64,000 bases of DNA from Tyto alba (Eukaryota > Chordata > Aves > Strigiformes > Tytonidae): positions 20,511,323 to 20,575,322 of the forward strand of contig NW_024881272.1 of NCBI RefSeq assembly GCF_018691265.1, in the 5' to 3' direction. Positions 50,001-62,513 of the stretch are shown here, one piece after another. A program made the position numbers and the translations under genes. How positions within the stretch are numbered: the first letter of the stretch is position 1; every line of letters starts with the position of its first letter. The notes below the pieces were generated by a model. That model was not told the DNA's origin and made no database searches. It was given only the letters and a program-made list of their open reading frames with translations.

Positions 50001-52046
50001 TGGGGGTTTTAAATTTGTATTTTTTAATGGAAATATCAGTGTATTGCCATTACCTACTGTTCAAAGAAACATTGAATTTTCCTCCTTAGATCTGGGTTCA
50101 GACAGAATCAAGTCCTTGTGTACTTATGGACTGAACAGGATTCTATTATAATAGTTTTATCCCAGTGAAGATCAATTCAAAGAAAAAACCCTCACACATA
50201 AAAGCTCTTTCTGAGTGCTAGTTAGCAAGTCCATTATAAATAGAATCTGTTTATTATTTCCTCAGAGTTGTCTTATCAAATCCTCATAGAAATGAGATCT
50301 ATCTAAAAGCATCTTTAGAAATCGCAAACAGACACACAAATTGAACCAAAGTGTTGCTATTCATGAAAATAATCTTTTACAGAATATTTTTGTACAAAGA
50401 GAAATATTAGGTTTGGTAATTTCTTTTCAAAGAGATACTTTAGGCTTCTGTAATAAATAGTACTGTTATCATCACACACGCACAAAAGTCAATTGACTGC
50501 AAATTCTTATAGAAGTGTCATGTACTTCAGTAACAAATATTTCTTACAGTCACGGAGTTATATGGTCTTGAATAGAATGGAAGTACTCAGAAAACAAAAC
50601 AAAACAAAACCCTTTCAATCTTTAAGCCTTTTTTGTGCCAGCTACTCCAGCTGGTGGAAAAGTAATGTACCAGTATAAGTATTGCATATGTTTTCAAAGC
50701 TGATGAACTAAATTTGCAGAACACTCATCTTTCCCACTGCCTTCAGTGGGTATGTGGGTGCCAAGTACTTGGAAGAGTGAGGCCACCAGTTCAGGTGAGA
50801 GCAGTGTAGCCCAGGCAGCCTCACAAAAAGCATCACTCCCAAAAGACATGTGAAAGAATCGGTATACTGATGCATTTCTGAAATACTGAACTGCTGAAAA
50901 GACTGCATGAGTCTGCTCATGATAGTCCTGGAAACTGTGTGACCACCAGCCTCAGGATCATGGATCCACAGAATGGAGATTGCCAAGGCACAGTATTTCA
51001 CAGTTGAGAGAAACAAAGTTCTCTAATGTTCTGGTACTAAATGTAAAGCTGGAGGAAAAAAAAAAAAAAAAAAAAAAGACTTAACTCTTTCTTTCCATTT
51101 CATAGCAGATGAGACACTCTGCTCATAAAAATCAGCGCTGACTTCTGACATGGAAATCCTGGTGCATACATTCATTGAGTAAAGCATCTAGCACACATAG
51201 ATACATCAAGTACTTATTTTAGAAATCAGTAGTGAAATGAATAGAAATAAGTCTCCATTTAACCACAGTATTACCTCTGGGTATTTTTATTTTTCTGTTC
51301 TTTTTTCAAAATGTCTGTTTGGACAGTGTAGTTATTACAGATTTGTCTATAAAGGTCACGCATTTGCTCTCTCTGGGTGAAACACTTTTGGTCAGGTAGT
51401 TCATTATACATAGAAGCAGGCAGATGTGAAAGAATTTGGGGAAACCATTAAGCAAGACCTACAAAGTTTGGCTCAGGCAAACTTTTTTACAGTGAAGAGT
51501 AGCCTTGTTCTTAAAGTCCAGTTCAGAAGACAAATCACTGCTATGTCATGATGACTTCTGTAACTGGAGCCAAAATACCTTCAGTGCAACAGGGGTGGAA
51601 GGTGGGTCTAATCCTCCCAGTCCACATTTATTTAGACTTTTAATGCTGCTCTGAATGGTTCCTGGTAACCATCTGTCCAAATAAACCATACAGGTTAGAT
51701 GGGATCACGAGTTTATCAACACAATGAACTTCAGTGTTCTTTAGGAAGATTCTCCTTGTGGAAGATGAAAGGAAAGAAAAAAAGATAAAGCAGCCTTGGG
51801 ATAGGTTATCTATAGAATAATCCCTACAATTCAGTTAAGTAATTTCAAAGGTGATTTCTGCTGTGTTATAAGTATGGCATAATGACAAGAGGCTGCACAC
51901 AGTATTACAGGAAAGTGAATCATTCACTGTAAGGAGCCTTTCCCTTATTTCTCTACATGTTATAGCTCAAAGAAGAACAAAACACACCTTTCTTTTAAAG
52001 GTATTATATTCCAGTTGGTATTTAGAGTAAGTCATTAGAAAATAGG
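47036..52046. other. AT-rich unique DNA
   Basis: No gene or named repeat is supported. It includes a short AAAAC array near 50595-50612 and A22 at 51056-51077. The 102-codon minus frame at 50708-51016 has no recognisable domain. Confidence 0.6.
51056..51077. repeat. A22 homopolymer
   Basis: Twenty-two A follow GCTGGAGG. Upstream there is no AATAAA within 30 bases and no gene-like sequence, so a processed pseudogene tail is not supported. Confidence 0.85.
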
Positions 52047-52316
52047 TGCTGGCATTGTTCCTCACCCATCCCCAGGAAGAGCTCCATGCACTCCAGCTGG
52101 TCACTGACATAGAAGGTGACCCCCCCTCCTCATCTACCCTGCCTGTCCTTCCTAAAGAGCCTGTATCCTTCCACTCCAACACTTCAGTCATAGGAGTTAT
52201 CCCACCACCTCTTCATGATGCTAATAAGGTCATAGCCCTGCAGGTGCGCACAAGTCTCTAGCTCCTTGTTTATTCCTCATGCTATGAACATTTGCATAGA
52301 AGCATTTAAGTTGGAC
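52047..52316 (-). pseudogene. CR1 ORF2 endonuclease (APE-type) fragment
   Basis: On the minus strand the segment translates in pieces to the N-terminal part of CR1 ORF2. VQLKCFYANVHSMRNKQ comes first, then GYDLI, RWWDNSYD (the ETWWD block, with the catalytic-region glutamate lost), SVGVEGYRLFRKDRQGR, GGGVTFYVSDQLECMELFLG and MGEE. Frame changes and stops separate these blocks, so it codes for nothing now. Edges are abrupt: about 52316 at the 5' side and 52047 at the 3' side. CR1 copies are normally 5'-truncated and keep the 3' end, so an isolated 5' ORF2 piece means the rest was deleted or separated. Confidence 0.9.
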
Positions 52317-55300
52317 CCCTAATGAAGCTGACTTACTGGAGGGAATTCCTTTGTACTGCTCATGTAAGTGTATTTATAGTGCTTTATAAATTATTATAAA
52401 TAGGGTCTTGAGATAGAGTAATCACAGGTTAAAAAAAAAAATCCGTATAAAGAACTACAGAATTAATCTGGAGTACTTTATACAGAAAATTCTTTTTTTG
52501 TTTTAGAAGCAGCTAGTAGAATTCTGTAAAGTACAGGAACTTCCCAAACAATTTCAGTTTTTATCATCTTGTACTACAGACTATAAATGTCTATGGAAAT
52601 AGCAGGATCACAGTTATTAGAGATTTTAAAAGACTTCTTCAGTCATTGTCAGCCCCCTTTCAACTAAAAATATGTTGTTTTCTGTAGAACATGTACTAAT
52701 GCCTTATCATGGGAGATTTCTACATTAGGTCACTGCCCATTTCAGGAAAAAAAAAAAAAAAAGGTAAAATATGAGAATAAGTACTTGGCCTCTGCACTTT
52801 CCTCCTAAGCCAGTGCACTATTCAGTTGCATAAGGGAATGATCCCATATATGTGGCAACTTCTTCAGAAATTCCCCTCCATGCTGTACAGTGTATAATTC
52901 ACTGGCAAGGTTAAAATCTGCACCTGCTATGACATTAATGTGGTTTCACAGAAGAGCCCTGGCAACAGTATGTTAAGGACTTTCAAATGTCAAATGTGGG
53001 TTTCAGTGAATCACAGCTTCTTACCTGGACTTTGACCTGGAATCACCTCATCTGAAATCAAAAGCAGACAAGGACAGAGTAGTCCCATTGTTTTCACTTG
53101 CAGGTGTTCCATGCAACTGGTGCAACTTGAAGTCATGTTGAATGTGCTGTGAATTTCATACAGGCCTTTAAGCCATCTCCTGGCCTGTGAAATCCCAAGC
53201 AAAGAGGGAGAGCCGAGGCTGGGCAGCCCTGGATGGCAGGCAGCCCCCATGACATGCAGAGTTTGCTCGTGCTCATGCTCTTGGCCCAGGGTTAGCGCTC
53301 TGAGCAGTGAGCGGTGTAAGTACATAAGAACTTCTCTGGGGCGATGGTTCAGTAAGATTAAACATGAATCCAACTCGAAGCTCTGTCATACGTCATGCAG
53401 AATCGGGGCCTGATTCAAGACTAAAGACTTTTTCTTCTATTTTCTGTGCCTTTATGATTCATCTGAGTTTATTTCTTTGTTCTGAAATTTATTAAAAGAA
53501 AAAGTGCGTATCAAAAGGGAAACAGGTTTCACAGTGTTAGCTTTGAAGCTTGTAATCTCCCACAGAAACCCGACTGAAACTTCCAACATGGTTTGCCCCA
53601 CAATGAGCAGGTGAAAACATGATTTGGAACAGCATGACAATGTCTCTCAGCTCCAAATGCATCAATTAAAAAGAAAATCCTTCTGCCCACAAATTCTGCT
53701 TGTGTTCAATTAGAATGAAAATGTAACAGAAAACTAGATGGATTAAAGAGTACTTGTTCTTCATTCTCTCCAGTAACCTAAATTCAATATAATGCAACTT
53801 TCTTGTTTTGTTTGTACAGATCTGGTTGCTTGCTTGGTCCGGCTTTTCTGTCCCAGCCTTCTTCATCTACTAAAGCTGCTAGTGCTGCTTGCATTCTTTT
53901 CATATTGTGTATACAATGAATTTGTATTATCTGTTGTTTGTTCTAAACTTCTGACTTTATTTTGCCAAGGCTATCTGTTTTTAAATTAGTAATTTTCACT
54001 CCCTCATGCAATTCTTCTAAATTACTTTTTGGAGTACTGGCTGTTAATATTTTAGGTAGCTTTGATATTTTACTTTATAGTCTTCAATTTTATTTTACAT
54101 TTCACAGGTTCCTAGTTGCAAATAATCCTACAGGCAATTTTCTCACATTGCAACAGTTCCTTGAAAGATATGCTAATGTAGCAAGGCACTTGCAATACTG
54201 GGGGTTAAATTAATCACCCAAAATGAGCCGTATTACTGTCAGTGGTATATAAAGACATCCCATAGTGAATTACTAGGCAGACTAACATTAAAGCTCCTTT
54301 ATAAAATACCAAAACCTGAAGGTGTGCAGAAACAAGCATTCATTTCAGAATCTGTTGAGCTAAGTAATCTGCCTTTTCTTATTTCTGGACTTGAAGGTAC
54401 CAAACAAGTACAATGTTTGTGTTTCCTTTAAAAAATCTGCAATATTGTTTGAAAAGCCTCTGTGAATCAAAACAGAAAAAATACTAATTATTGCCTTTCT
54501 GTTAATATATTTGCACAGAAAAAAAAAAGGAGTTGCCTGCTCTGTTCAAGTTAAGCAGGGCACCCAAATAATAAATTAATAGATTAGCTTACATCATCTA
54601 AAATGAAAATTAGAACAATTCTCATAGCCTCAGACTTACTTGCAAGTAGCCAGAAGATATGTGCAATAGACATATATGTTAATTTATTATTTATATAGTA
54701 TAATTCACAATATGTGCTTAAACAGATTTTTGAAGAGACATTTTAGGCTCCTGCATAGTAAATGTCTTCCAGATACTTCTACATGTCCCCTAGAATTCCC
54801 AATGTAACAAACTTCAGCTAGGATCCACGGGAATGTGAATGATGAACCTTTTATCCAGAAAAATTGAACACTGTGCTGGAAGTGTACTCCCCTGTACCTA
54901 GAACTAAGCAGGTGTTATCAAACGAGGTGTTCTTCAGCTCTAGCTGAGCACAAAACCACATTTAGCTGTGCAGGCTGAAGAATGTAGTTAGAGTCTTCTG
55001 CCAGGTCTGATTTTTGTTGGTTGCATCATAAGGAAAGCCACAGCACTGCTCTGTACAGACAGTAAATTAAGGAGTTTTGGATAGTCTTAATCTGTTCTGT
55101 CAGAAGTGTACTTTCTCAGTAGACTGACTGCTTAGGCAGAGGTACAGTTCAGGGATGCATTTTAAAATATCAGTACAGTAGTACTTATAACGATGTAGAT
55201 TTCTGTTTCTTGTCTGGAAAAAAATTGAAATAAGATTTAGTTACATTGTAGTGATATGCATTTTTATGAGTACAAATATATTTCAAAGCAGAAAAGATAG

Positions 55301-56404
55301 GGAGTGTACAGGAAAGGTTTACATGGAACACAGTATTTATTTGCCATGCATATTTGATATGCGTTCATTAAATAAGCAATAGAAATGTCAACATAAAGTG
55401 CTGTTTAGATCCTCCTATAAAAACAAACTGCATTGGTATTAAAATTGGAATGCACTAATCTTTGGTTAAATACAAGCCTTATTTGCTATCCAGCAAAGAA
55501 ATGTTTGGTTGAGTGTTGTTAAATAACCATATATTTAACCTAATTTAATTTGCCCTTCATTTATAAAATCTGGTAGAGTGATACTGTATCAGTGTAACCA
55601 GCACTTTCACATACCATCACCTGCCATTATATGGGGTTTTTTCCCACTCCCACGCACTGACATTCAATCATTAACAATTATCACCAGTCCATGCCTAACT
55701 CGAAAGTATTTTTGCAGTCTGGCTGAACCATGACCAATCCTTCTTGCAAACAGGAAAAAGCATGCACATCTTCAAGGAATATTTTCGTATGACATACAAT
55801 CATCTAACATAACCACAACAGATAATTCTATTCACTAGGAAAGTAACATTTGAGGTCAATGGCTGCATTTGTGAGTTGGAATTTATAACTAAATGCTAAA
55901 CGTTCCTAATTAGGGTATTTTGGTTTGGATTGGTTTGGGTTTTTTGCTGGTATATCCATGCTCACTTAAAAAGTTATCCCTTTCACCAGATTGGACTCTG
56001 GCTTTTAAATAGTGTTTACAATGATGTCTTAGATATACTGAATAGATTCTTCTACAACAATCGCTGGAAAGGTACTTTTAATCAGGATATCCAATTAGGA
56101 ATACAAAATGCACCATACAGGATTGTCATCCAAATCTTACCTGGGCCAGTAGTTTATAAGAAGCTTTAAATTGGGGTTTATGCCCTGCAGCATAATAATA
56201 TTTCCTCCTTATAGCCTTTGTAATTATTTTTTTCTCTGTAATGCAATTGTGATTGTTCCTACTGCCTATGTATCTAACATTTTGGGAGGAGTCTTACTGC
56301 ACTATACTATCAACTTAATATTTTTAGAAGGAGTTCCATAGGTGTACAATTTATCTAAAAACTGTCTTTCTACAAGTCTTTCAGCAGGTTTACCCAGCAA
56401 TCAT
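52317..56404. other. AT-rich unique DNA with one GC-richer patch
   Basis: A16 lies at 52747-52762. A GC-richer patch at about 53010-53375 gives a 120-codon minus-strand frame with no recognisable domain, and its identity is unknown. An exon-like piece lies at 54109-54213. No gene is supported. Confidence 0.55.
54109..54213 (+). other. Candidate terminal exon (unconfirmed)
   Basis: A pyrimidine-rich tract ends in TTTCACAG at 54101-54108. The frame that follows reads FLVANNPTGNFLTLQQFLER then YANVARHLQYWGLN and stops at TAA. The last 25 residues could form an amphipathic helix. No family is recognised and no upstream exon is seen in the window. Confidence 0.18.
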
Positions 56405-56675
56405 TCAAGTGCCTGCAGTGTAATGCAGAGAAACCTGAGCTAGATTTAAATTCAAACACCAGTAGCAATCTAACCAAGGCAGCACTGAGCTCAGCACAGC
56501 CAATTTACTTTGCTGAGAAGCTGGGTAAATTAGCTCATGCTGAGCTCTGCGCTGCCGTAGCTGACTGCTGGCAGTACCAAGGCTTACTAGTTTAAAGCTA
56601 GCATGGGTATCTCTCTGGTGTACTGCAGTCATTGTTGATGTACTCTTGCAGTACAGTGTATGCATACACTTAAAC
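56405..56675. mobile_element. Probable ancient DNA-transposon relic
   Basis: The left end (GTGCCTGCAGTGTAATGCAG) and the right end, complemented (AGTGTATGCATACACTGTAC), look like degenerate terminal inverted repeats of the type GTCTACACTGCA. Inside are AAACCTGAGCTAGATTT and TTTAAAGCTAGCATGGGTAT. From memory these are typical of non-autonomous DNA transposons common in turtles and crocodilians and present as relics in birds. Divergence is high and no target-site duplication is clear. Confidence 0.45.
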
Positions 56676-57052
56676 CATTGCTTTCTGTTTCAATGGGTGG
56701 CTTTTGTTGGGTATGTTCCATGTAAGAATCTCCTAATTTTCTTGCTCTGCCATTATTGTTATGTTTTTTATCATATCTCCTTTTCTGTCTCTTTTTCAAA
56801 AAGCAACAGCAGTTCAATTTTTAATTATTTTTGCCTTTGATCCCTTTCCAGTCCTGCCAAGTGTTTTGAGTTGGAGTGACCAGAGTAAGAAGTATTTTAC
56901 CTTCTTCCGTGTGCTTCATATCACTGTTTATATCTGCCAAATGTGAATGTCTTCTGTCTAAAATAAATATCAGTATGGTGCCCCTACAGACTATAAGGAG
57001 ATTTAGTTAACATAATGCCATCATTATTGCTTCCTCTCCCCAGTGTGTCCAG

Positions 57053-57118
57053 GCCCAGTGTTCCAAGGAATGTACATAGCAGGTTTATTGCAGCCCAGTA
57101 CCCTGAAGGATGTACCTA
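57053..57118. repeat. Imperfect tandem duplication, period about 40 bp
   Basis: GCCCAGTgttCCaAGGAATGTAC at 57053 recurs as GCCCAGTaccCTgAAGGATGTAC at about 57093. Two copies only. Confidence 0.4.
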
Positions 57119-60100
57119 CTACACATGTTCCAGGACTACAAAGGAGTTGTAGTGTGTATGAGACATGCTGGCAAAAATCAAATTGATGATGGTATTCAGA
57201 TATAAATTTTGAAAAAAATTGAAAAATATTCAAGAATAACTGATGTTCAATCATTTTTATATTTCCTCTCCAAATGTTGATATGCCTTTTTTTTCTCTCC
57301 TCTTCCTGTTCCCATTTCTATGTCTTTTTCTACTCCATTCACTGTGAGGCAGACTCTTTAAAAATATCCTTTGTTGATACAGGATCCTCTCAACTCATCA
57401 AAAGCACAGAAAGGTTATGCATTGTTTGTGATAGAATAATTCAGCACATATCTCAGTACATGAGAAATACAAAGGAAAATTAACACAAAATTTGTCTCAT
57501 TCGGCAAGTTTATTACAGTTATTTATTTTTTTTTAAAAAATGGTGAAATAGATACTACCATGAAGGGAGCCAGGCAGGTGGACAGACATGCAAGTAGGTC
57601 TCTGTACTTTATTGTTTTAGAGGACTGATGAAAACCCATCATCTTTGGCAAAAATTCTAAACTTTATGAAAGGAGAAGGCCACAGAAAAAAAGCAGTACT
57701 GTATTTAGGGATTTCATTACATCCTCCATTAAAGATCAGAATGAAAAAACAGGATTTTAATAATGAGGTATAATTCAAAATAATTAGACAATTAGAATAA
57801 ATGCCTCATTAAAATAATGAGATTTTTGTGCTATATAATGATGCTTGTTTTTTCTACATTCCAAAATATTGAAGTTTTGGCAAATATGTTGAACTCCCAG
57901 AAATGCTGTTCTGCTAAGGGTGGCTTTTATCATAGCCCTGAGCAAGGACACACCTGGACTGTGTGGCATTGGTGAACACTGTAAGCTCTTGCCACTCAGA
58001 GGGACACAGTAAGCCCTTCAGAACAGATCAGCAGGGACCATACTCCTTGGCTGTCCTGAATGTTTTTTGGAAATAATGATGTGAATTTTGTCACTTTAAA
58101 AATGATCTCGTGGGGGAAATATCTGACAGTAAAAAGGGTGTTAGAATGACAGGAACATCCTGCCCTCCAGGCTTTTTCATGAAAGAAAAGTATTTCATTG
58201 CCATTTGAAATGACCAGAGATGTATATTTGTTTGCATTCTCATATTGCAAACACCTAATCAAAATGGTATGAAGAGACAGGGAAAGCCATTACAAAGCTG
58301 AGCCCAAATATGCCAGGTTTCAGCCTGAGAGAAATTTGTAGCCTGAAGTTATAAGCCACTGAAAATAGGTGTTTATAATGGAAGTGCCATCTTAACCTTA
58401 TCTGTAGTGGCACTACTGCTTTGCTATAATATCGCCTCTGCTAGCATCTGTGAAATTGTAATCTATCCTATAGCAGGTAACTGAGGAGATGATGAAACCC
58501 AGGGATATGCTCTGAACTACTTTAATTTATCTGTACTAGGTTTTTACTGACACATAAAAAGGGAAGGTGAGCAGGGGTTGAGGGGCTGATGTCAGACAGC
58601 TGAGTGCCTCAGACGTGCTTGGGAGAAAGGGAAACAGGGCACCAGATGACTGTCTGCATCAGTCACCAGATTATCTTTTTATATCTCAATATTTTGTCTT
58701 TTTCTGCAACAAACATGGAACAAAATTGGCCATGTTTGAAGGTTTCATCTATAATATTTGTTTTTCAGCCTAGTGGATCTAAAAAGAAGATAGTGTAGGA
58801 CATCATAGTCTTGCTAATTAAGATGTTATCTCCAGAAACTTTCTGCATTACTCAGCATGAATGCCATTCAGCTGCCAAATAGTGGTATGTGCTACACTGA
58901 ATTTTTGTAATTAAAATAGCTCTTCCATTTCTGCCTCTATCATGTAGGCATGATGTGACAGACCTGTAATGCTAACTTAAAAAAAAAGACATGGTAAATA
59001 TTTCTGTTGTATAACCACCTAGTTATCTTCATCTCCTAAATCATTTGTTGCCTCACCTGACTTCTCTGTAGATTGGGCAATTGTATGTTTACTCACACAA
59101 ATTATCTTTAATGATCCAACAAATTAACTTATTTTTCAGACTGTAATCTTTCTACCTGTTAGCTCACAGTAATGTTCAAGGATATAGTATTTGACTCTTT
59201 AGTTTTCTTACAAAATTAACCATTTACCCATTCGAATAAGAACACTTAAATATTGGTGGTATGATGTGGGCCTTGAAATAACACAGGATTTTAACCTCTG
59301 GCAGAGAAAGCTTTGCTTATAATTCAAATAGTATCTCATGTATTTACCTGGGGTGAAGACCAAACAAGGTAGAACTTCAGTCCTGCTATCAGTCTGCAGG
59401 GTTGTTCAGACAAATCTGGTGGAGCTTTGGATTTGAATCTATACAGGGAAAAGGAATTGGCAGAAATTTCTGTTACCCAAAAATCACTAATTTTGAACTA
59501 CTCAGCATATCCTTCTGTTACTAGTTTTCATTTATTTCGTATGCATAACACAGAACTGCTAGAATTAAGGGCCAGAGGGAGTCTCTCTTGGGACCTTTGC
59601 AATGCAGCGTGTACCTAGCCCTCTGGACTCATGCTCTCAGAAATTACCCTTGTTGATACTCTGCTTTACCTTTGCATTACCTTTGGATTCTCTTACAGCT
59701 GTGTAAGTGCTCTTATTCTGGCTCACATAGATACACAACAGTCATCAATGATTTCTCAGCACTTCACATTATTCAAGATTCTGCTAATTCTGAGAATTAT
59801 TTGATTATCAGGGACTAAATTTTCCTGAGGGTGTATAGTTTGTTTGTGACCCTGGGGACTGTCAGTGTAGGCAGAACTGGAAAGGCAATCTGGGTGTAGG
59901 CACGTTCATGCATTCAAGACTTAGAACATGGAGTTTTCAGCCTATGTGAAAAGAGCAGTCATATTTCCCATACATAGATGGCAAGTATAATATTATTTTA
60001 AAATATACTACTCCCACGTAATTTTTCTGAAATAAGTGTATAGAAGGTTATGAAGAACAATATAAAATAGTAGGTATTTTGGAAAACAGGGGAAATACTA

Positions 60101-62488
60101 AAATGGAGAGAGGCACAGAAATAAAATGCTTTTATCTTTAAGCCAAATCTAATTGTCAGGAACATTCAACACCAAGGTTGCAATTCACTACTTTCACAAG
60201 GATATGTGCAGACTCTATTGTATCTTGTAACAGTGTTTGCCTCATTATCAGAAGACTGTTTCAAACTGTTTTGATTTTCTTCTTAGTAGTGAAATATATT
60301 TTTTTTTTAGATTAGCATTACAATTTCAGATGTCTTCCTGCAAAAAATGTGATTGCAATGTAAATTATATTTAGATAAACATGTTGCTTATCTGAAATGT
60401 TGACTTTTCTAATACTTGTTAGGACACTTTAGAGTAGTTCCAATCCAAAATTGCCATAACTCTTTTTCCATCCTACTTTCTCCATATCCTGACACTCTTG
60501 TTCTGTCCATTATCCAGATGTCCTTCATTACCAAGATAATTCTCTAAACAGCCGCAACAGTGCTGGGAAATGCCACCTGAAACTGGAAGACAAGATCAAG
60601 TTTTGAGAAGAGGTAATTTTTTATTTTATTAGTTTACAATAAGTTGTACCCTCTTTGGCAACAAACAAATGAACTCAGAGACTTATCAGCTGTTTGGCTG
60701 GCATGTGTTTGCATGCCTAGTTTTGAAATCAGGGTTATGCTTCCTAAGAGGTAAGTACACAAGAAAACAGAAACATGCTTCCAGGGAGCACTTTTAAACA
60801 TACTTGCTTTCTTTAGGTACACTGGACTTTTAAAGTATAATAAAATATTTTATCAGTACCAGTGCCATCTATATGATAGAACTGGAGACTTTAATGGTGC
60901 TAATTATGTGAAGAGAAACTGATGAAATATCCTGCCAAATGAGCAAATAACTGTCCACCTCTATGACAGAGGAGTTAATTATCTTCATCACAGATGGGGA
61001 AATTGCACACATGTATTTGTGTAGTACTGTAAGAGCATGTTTCATGCTTAATAACTGGGCCTAAATATCTTCCCTGTTTCCTTTCTTAGATCTTGATGCA
61101 AACTGGAGCAACATCCAGAATCACCGCATAAGTCCTATTAACCGTAGCCTCACTCTTCCTTCCATGTTAGAGTGCCTTTGCAGAAATTGTTTGAAAGAGT
61201 CCGGATAGCTATTTATTCTCTGTTTCATGTATCATAGTCTCAAGCTATTAGTTAATAAGATCTCAGAGATAGAGGGGTCTTCTACAGCAAAAATGTAACC
61301 AAGTTCAACTCTATTGATTTCCATCTGAAACAAAGAAATAAAGCCGCCAGAGATTCAAGCAGGACAGTCCTAAGAGCCTTCTAAGTAAAACTTTTTGCTC
61401 TATCTGGATAAACACAAAAATGTCTGAGACACTGAGTCTTGGTTTCTGATTAAATTCTATAGCATTTGGTAAAATAAATCTATCCTTTTAAAGTTGGAAT
61501 ATGTATGCATTTAAAATTATATGTAAATCAAGCAGTTTTGCCTTAGTGAAGCTAGGTTAAAAACATTCTCTAGAAGCATAAACCACAGGAACAGAAGCTG
61601 AAAAAAACATTCATTGAAATTCATGCCTCTGGAATTTATACATTTATATAACGAGTGTGTTGTGCTCTTTCAAACCGGTGAGCTAAAGCCTTTACTTTGC
61701 AAAGATGATCCACTGTCTCCCCCCCGCCCCCACTTACAACACTTAATTTCAAGTAAAAAACATCTGCTTCTCTCTAGTGGTTACTTTTTAATTACCTTGA
61801 GTGCCCTAATTCTGTTGTTAAACAAGTTTGAGGTTTCCAAGTCCAGTTGTGTACTAAAAAACTGTTTGTGCACTAGAACTGAAGTCAAAGCTCAGGTATT
61901 GATCCCATAAAAAAATTACTGAAGATTGTGGGAATTTTGCTCTGACAAGTAAGAATGACTTTTAAGGCCTCCAAAGATGCAAAATTCTTTCAGTGACATG
62001 CATTAGTGATAATCAGTGCGTGTTGCTATGGTTCAGTAGAAGTCAGCACTGAACTTCACAAAACTCTTTCAACCTTTCCTCTCTAACTGTATAAATGTGA
62101 AAGTAACAATAAATCTTGTTGACAATTACTTCCACATCTATTGGCAGTCAGTCAGCTGCAATGTGAACGGCATTGTGCACAACATGTGCAGCACAGCCAA
62201 CACCCATTAACTATCTCCCTAGTTTCTCCTGTGACTTAAAGAACGTGTTATTTTTCCCCAGTGAGCAGCCCTTTCAAATGTTGAATTAGTAATATTAGCA
62301 ACAAATACTACTAATTTGTCAGCCAGGCTGTGTTTTTCCAAAGTGTTCACAATGGGGTCTGATAACTGCTTTGTAGTGCAGCAGAACAAAGATGAAAATT
62401 CAAAAACTTTTGTAAATCATTTGTATAAGACATAAAGAAGTGGAGTAAAATTCATTTTTTTACCATTAGAATATTCAGTCTGTGGTGG

Positions 62489-62513
62489 TTTTTTTTTTTT
62501 TTAAAAAAAAAAA
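62489..62513. repeat. T14 followed by A11
   Basis: A T run is directly joined to an A run, forming a perfect snap-back sequence that can extrude as a hairpin. Confidence 0.85.

Noticed and set aside
51056..51077. A22 run as the tail of a processed pseudogene
   Set aside because: No polyadenylation signal just upstream, no open frame or gene-like sequence, and no target-site duplication seen.
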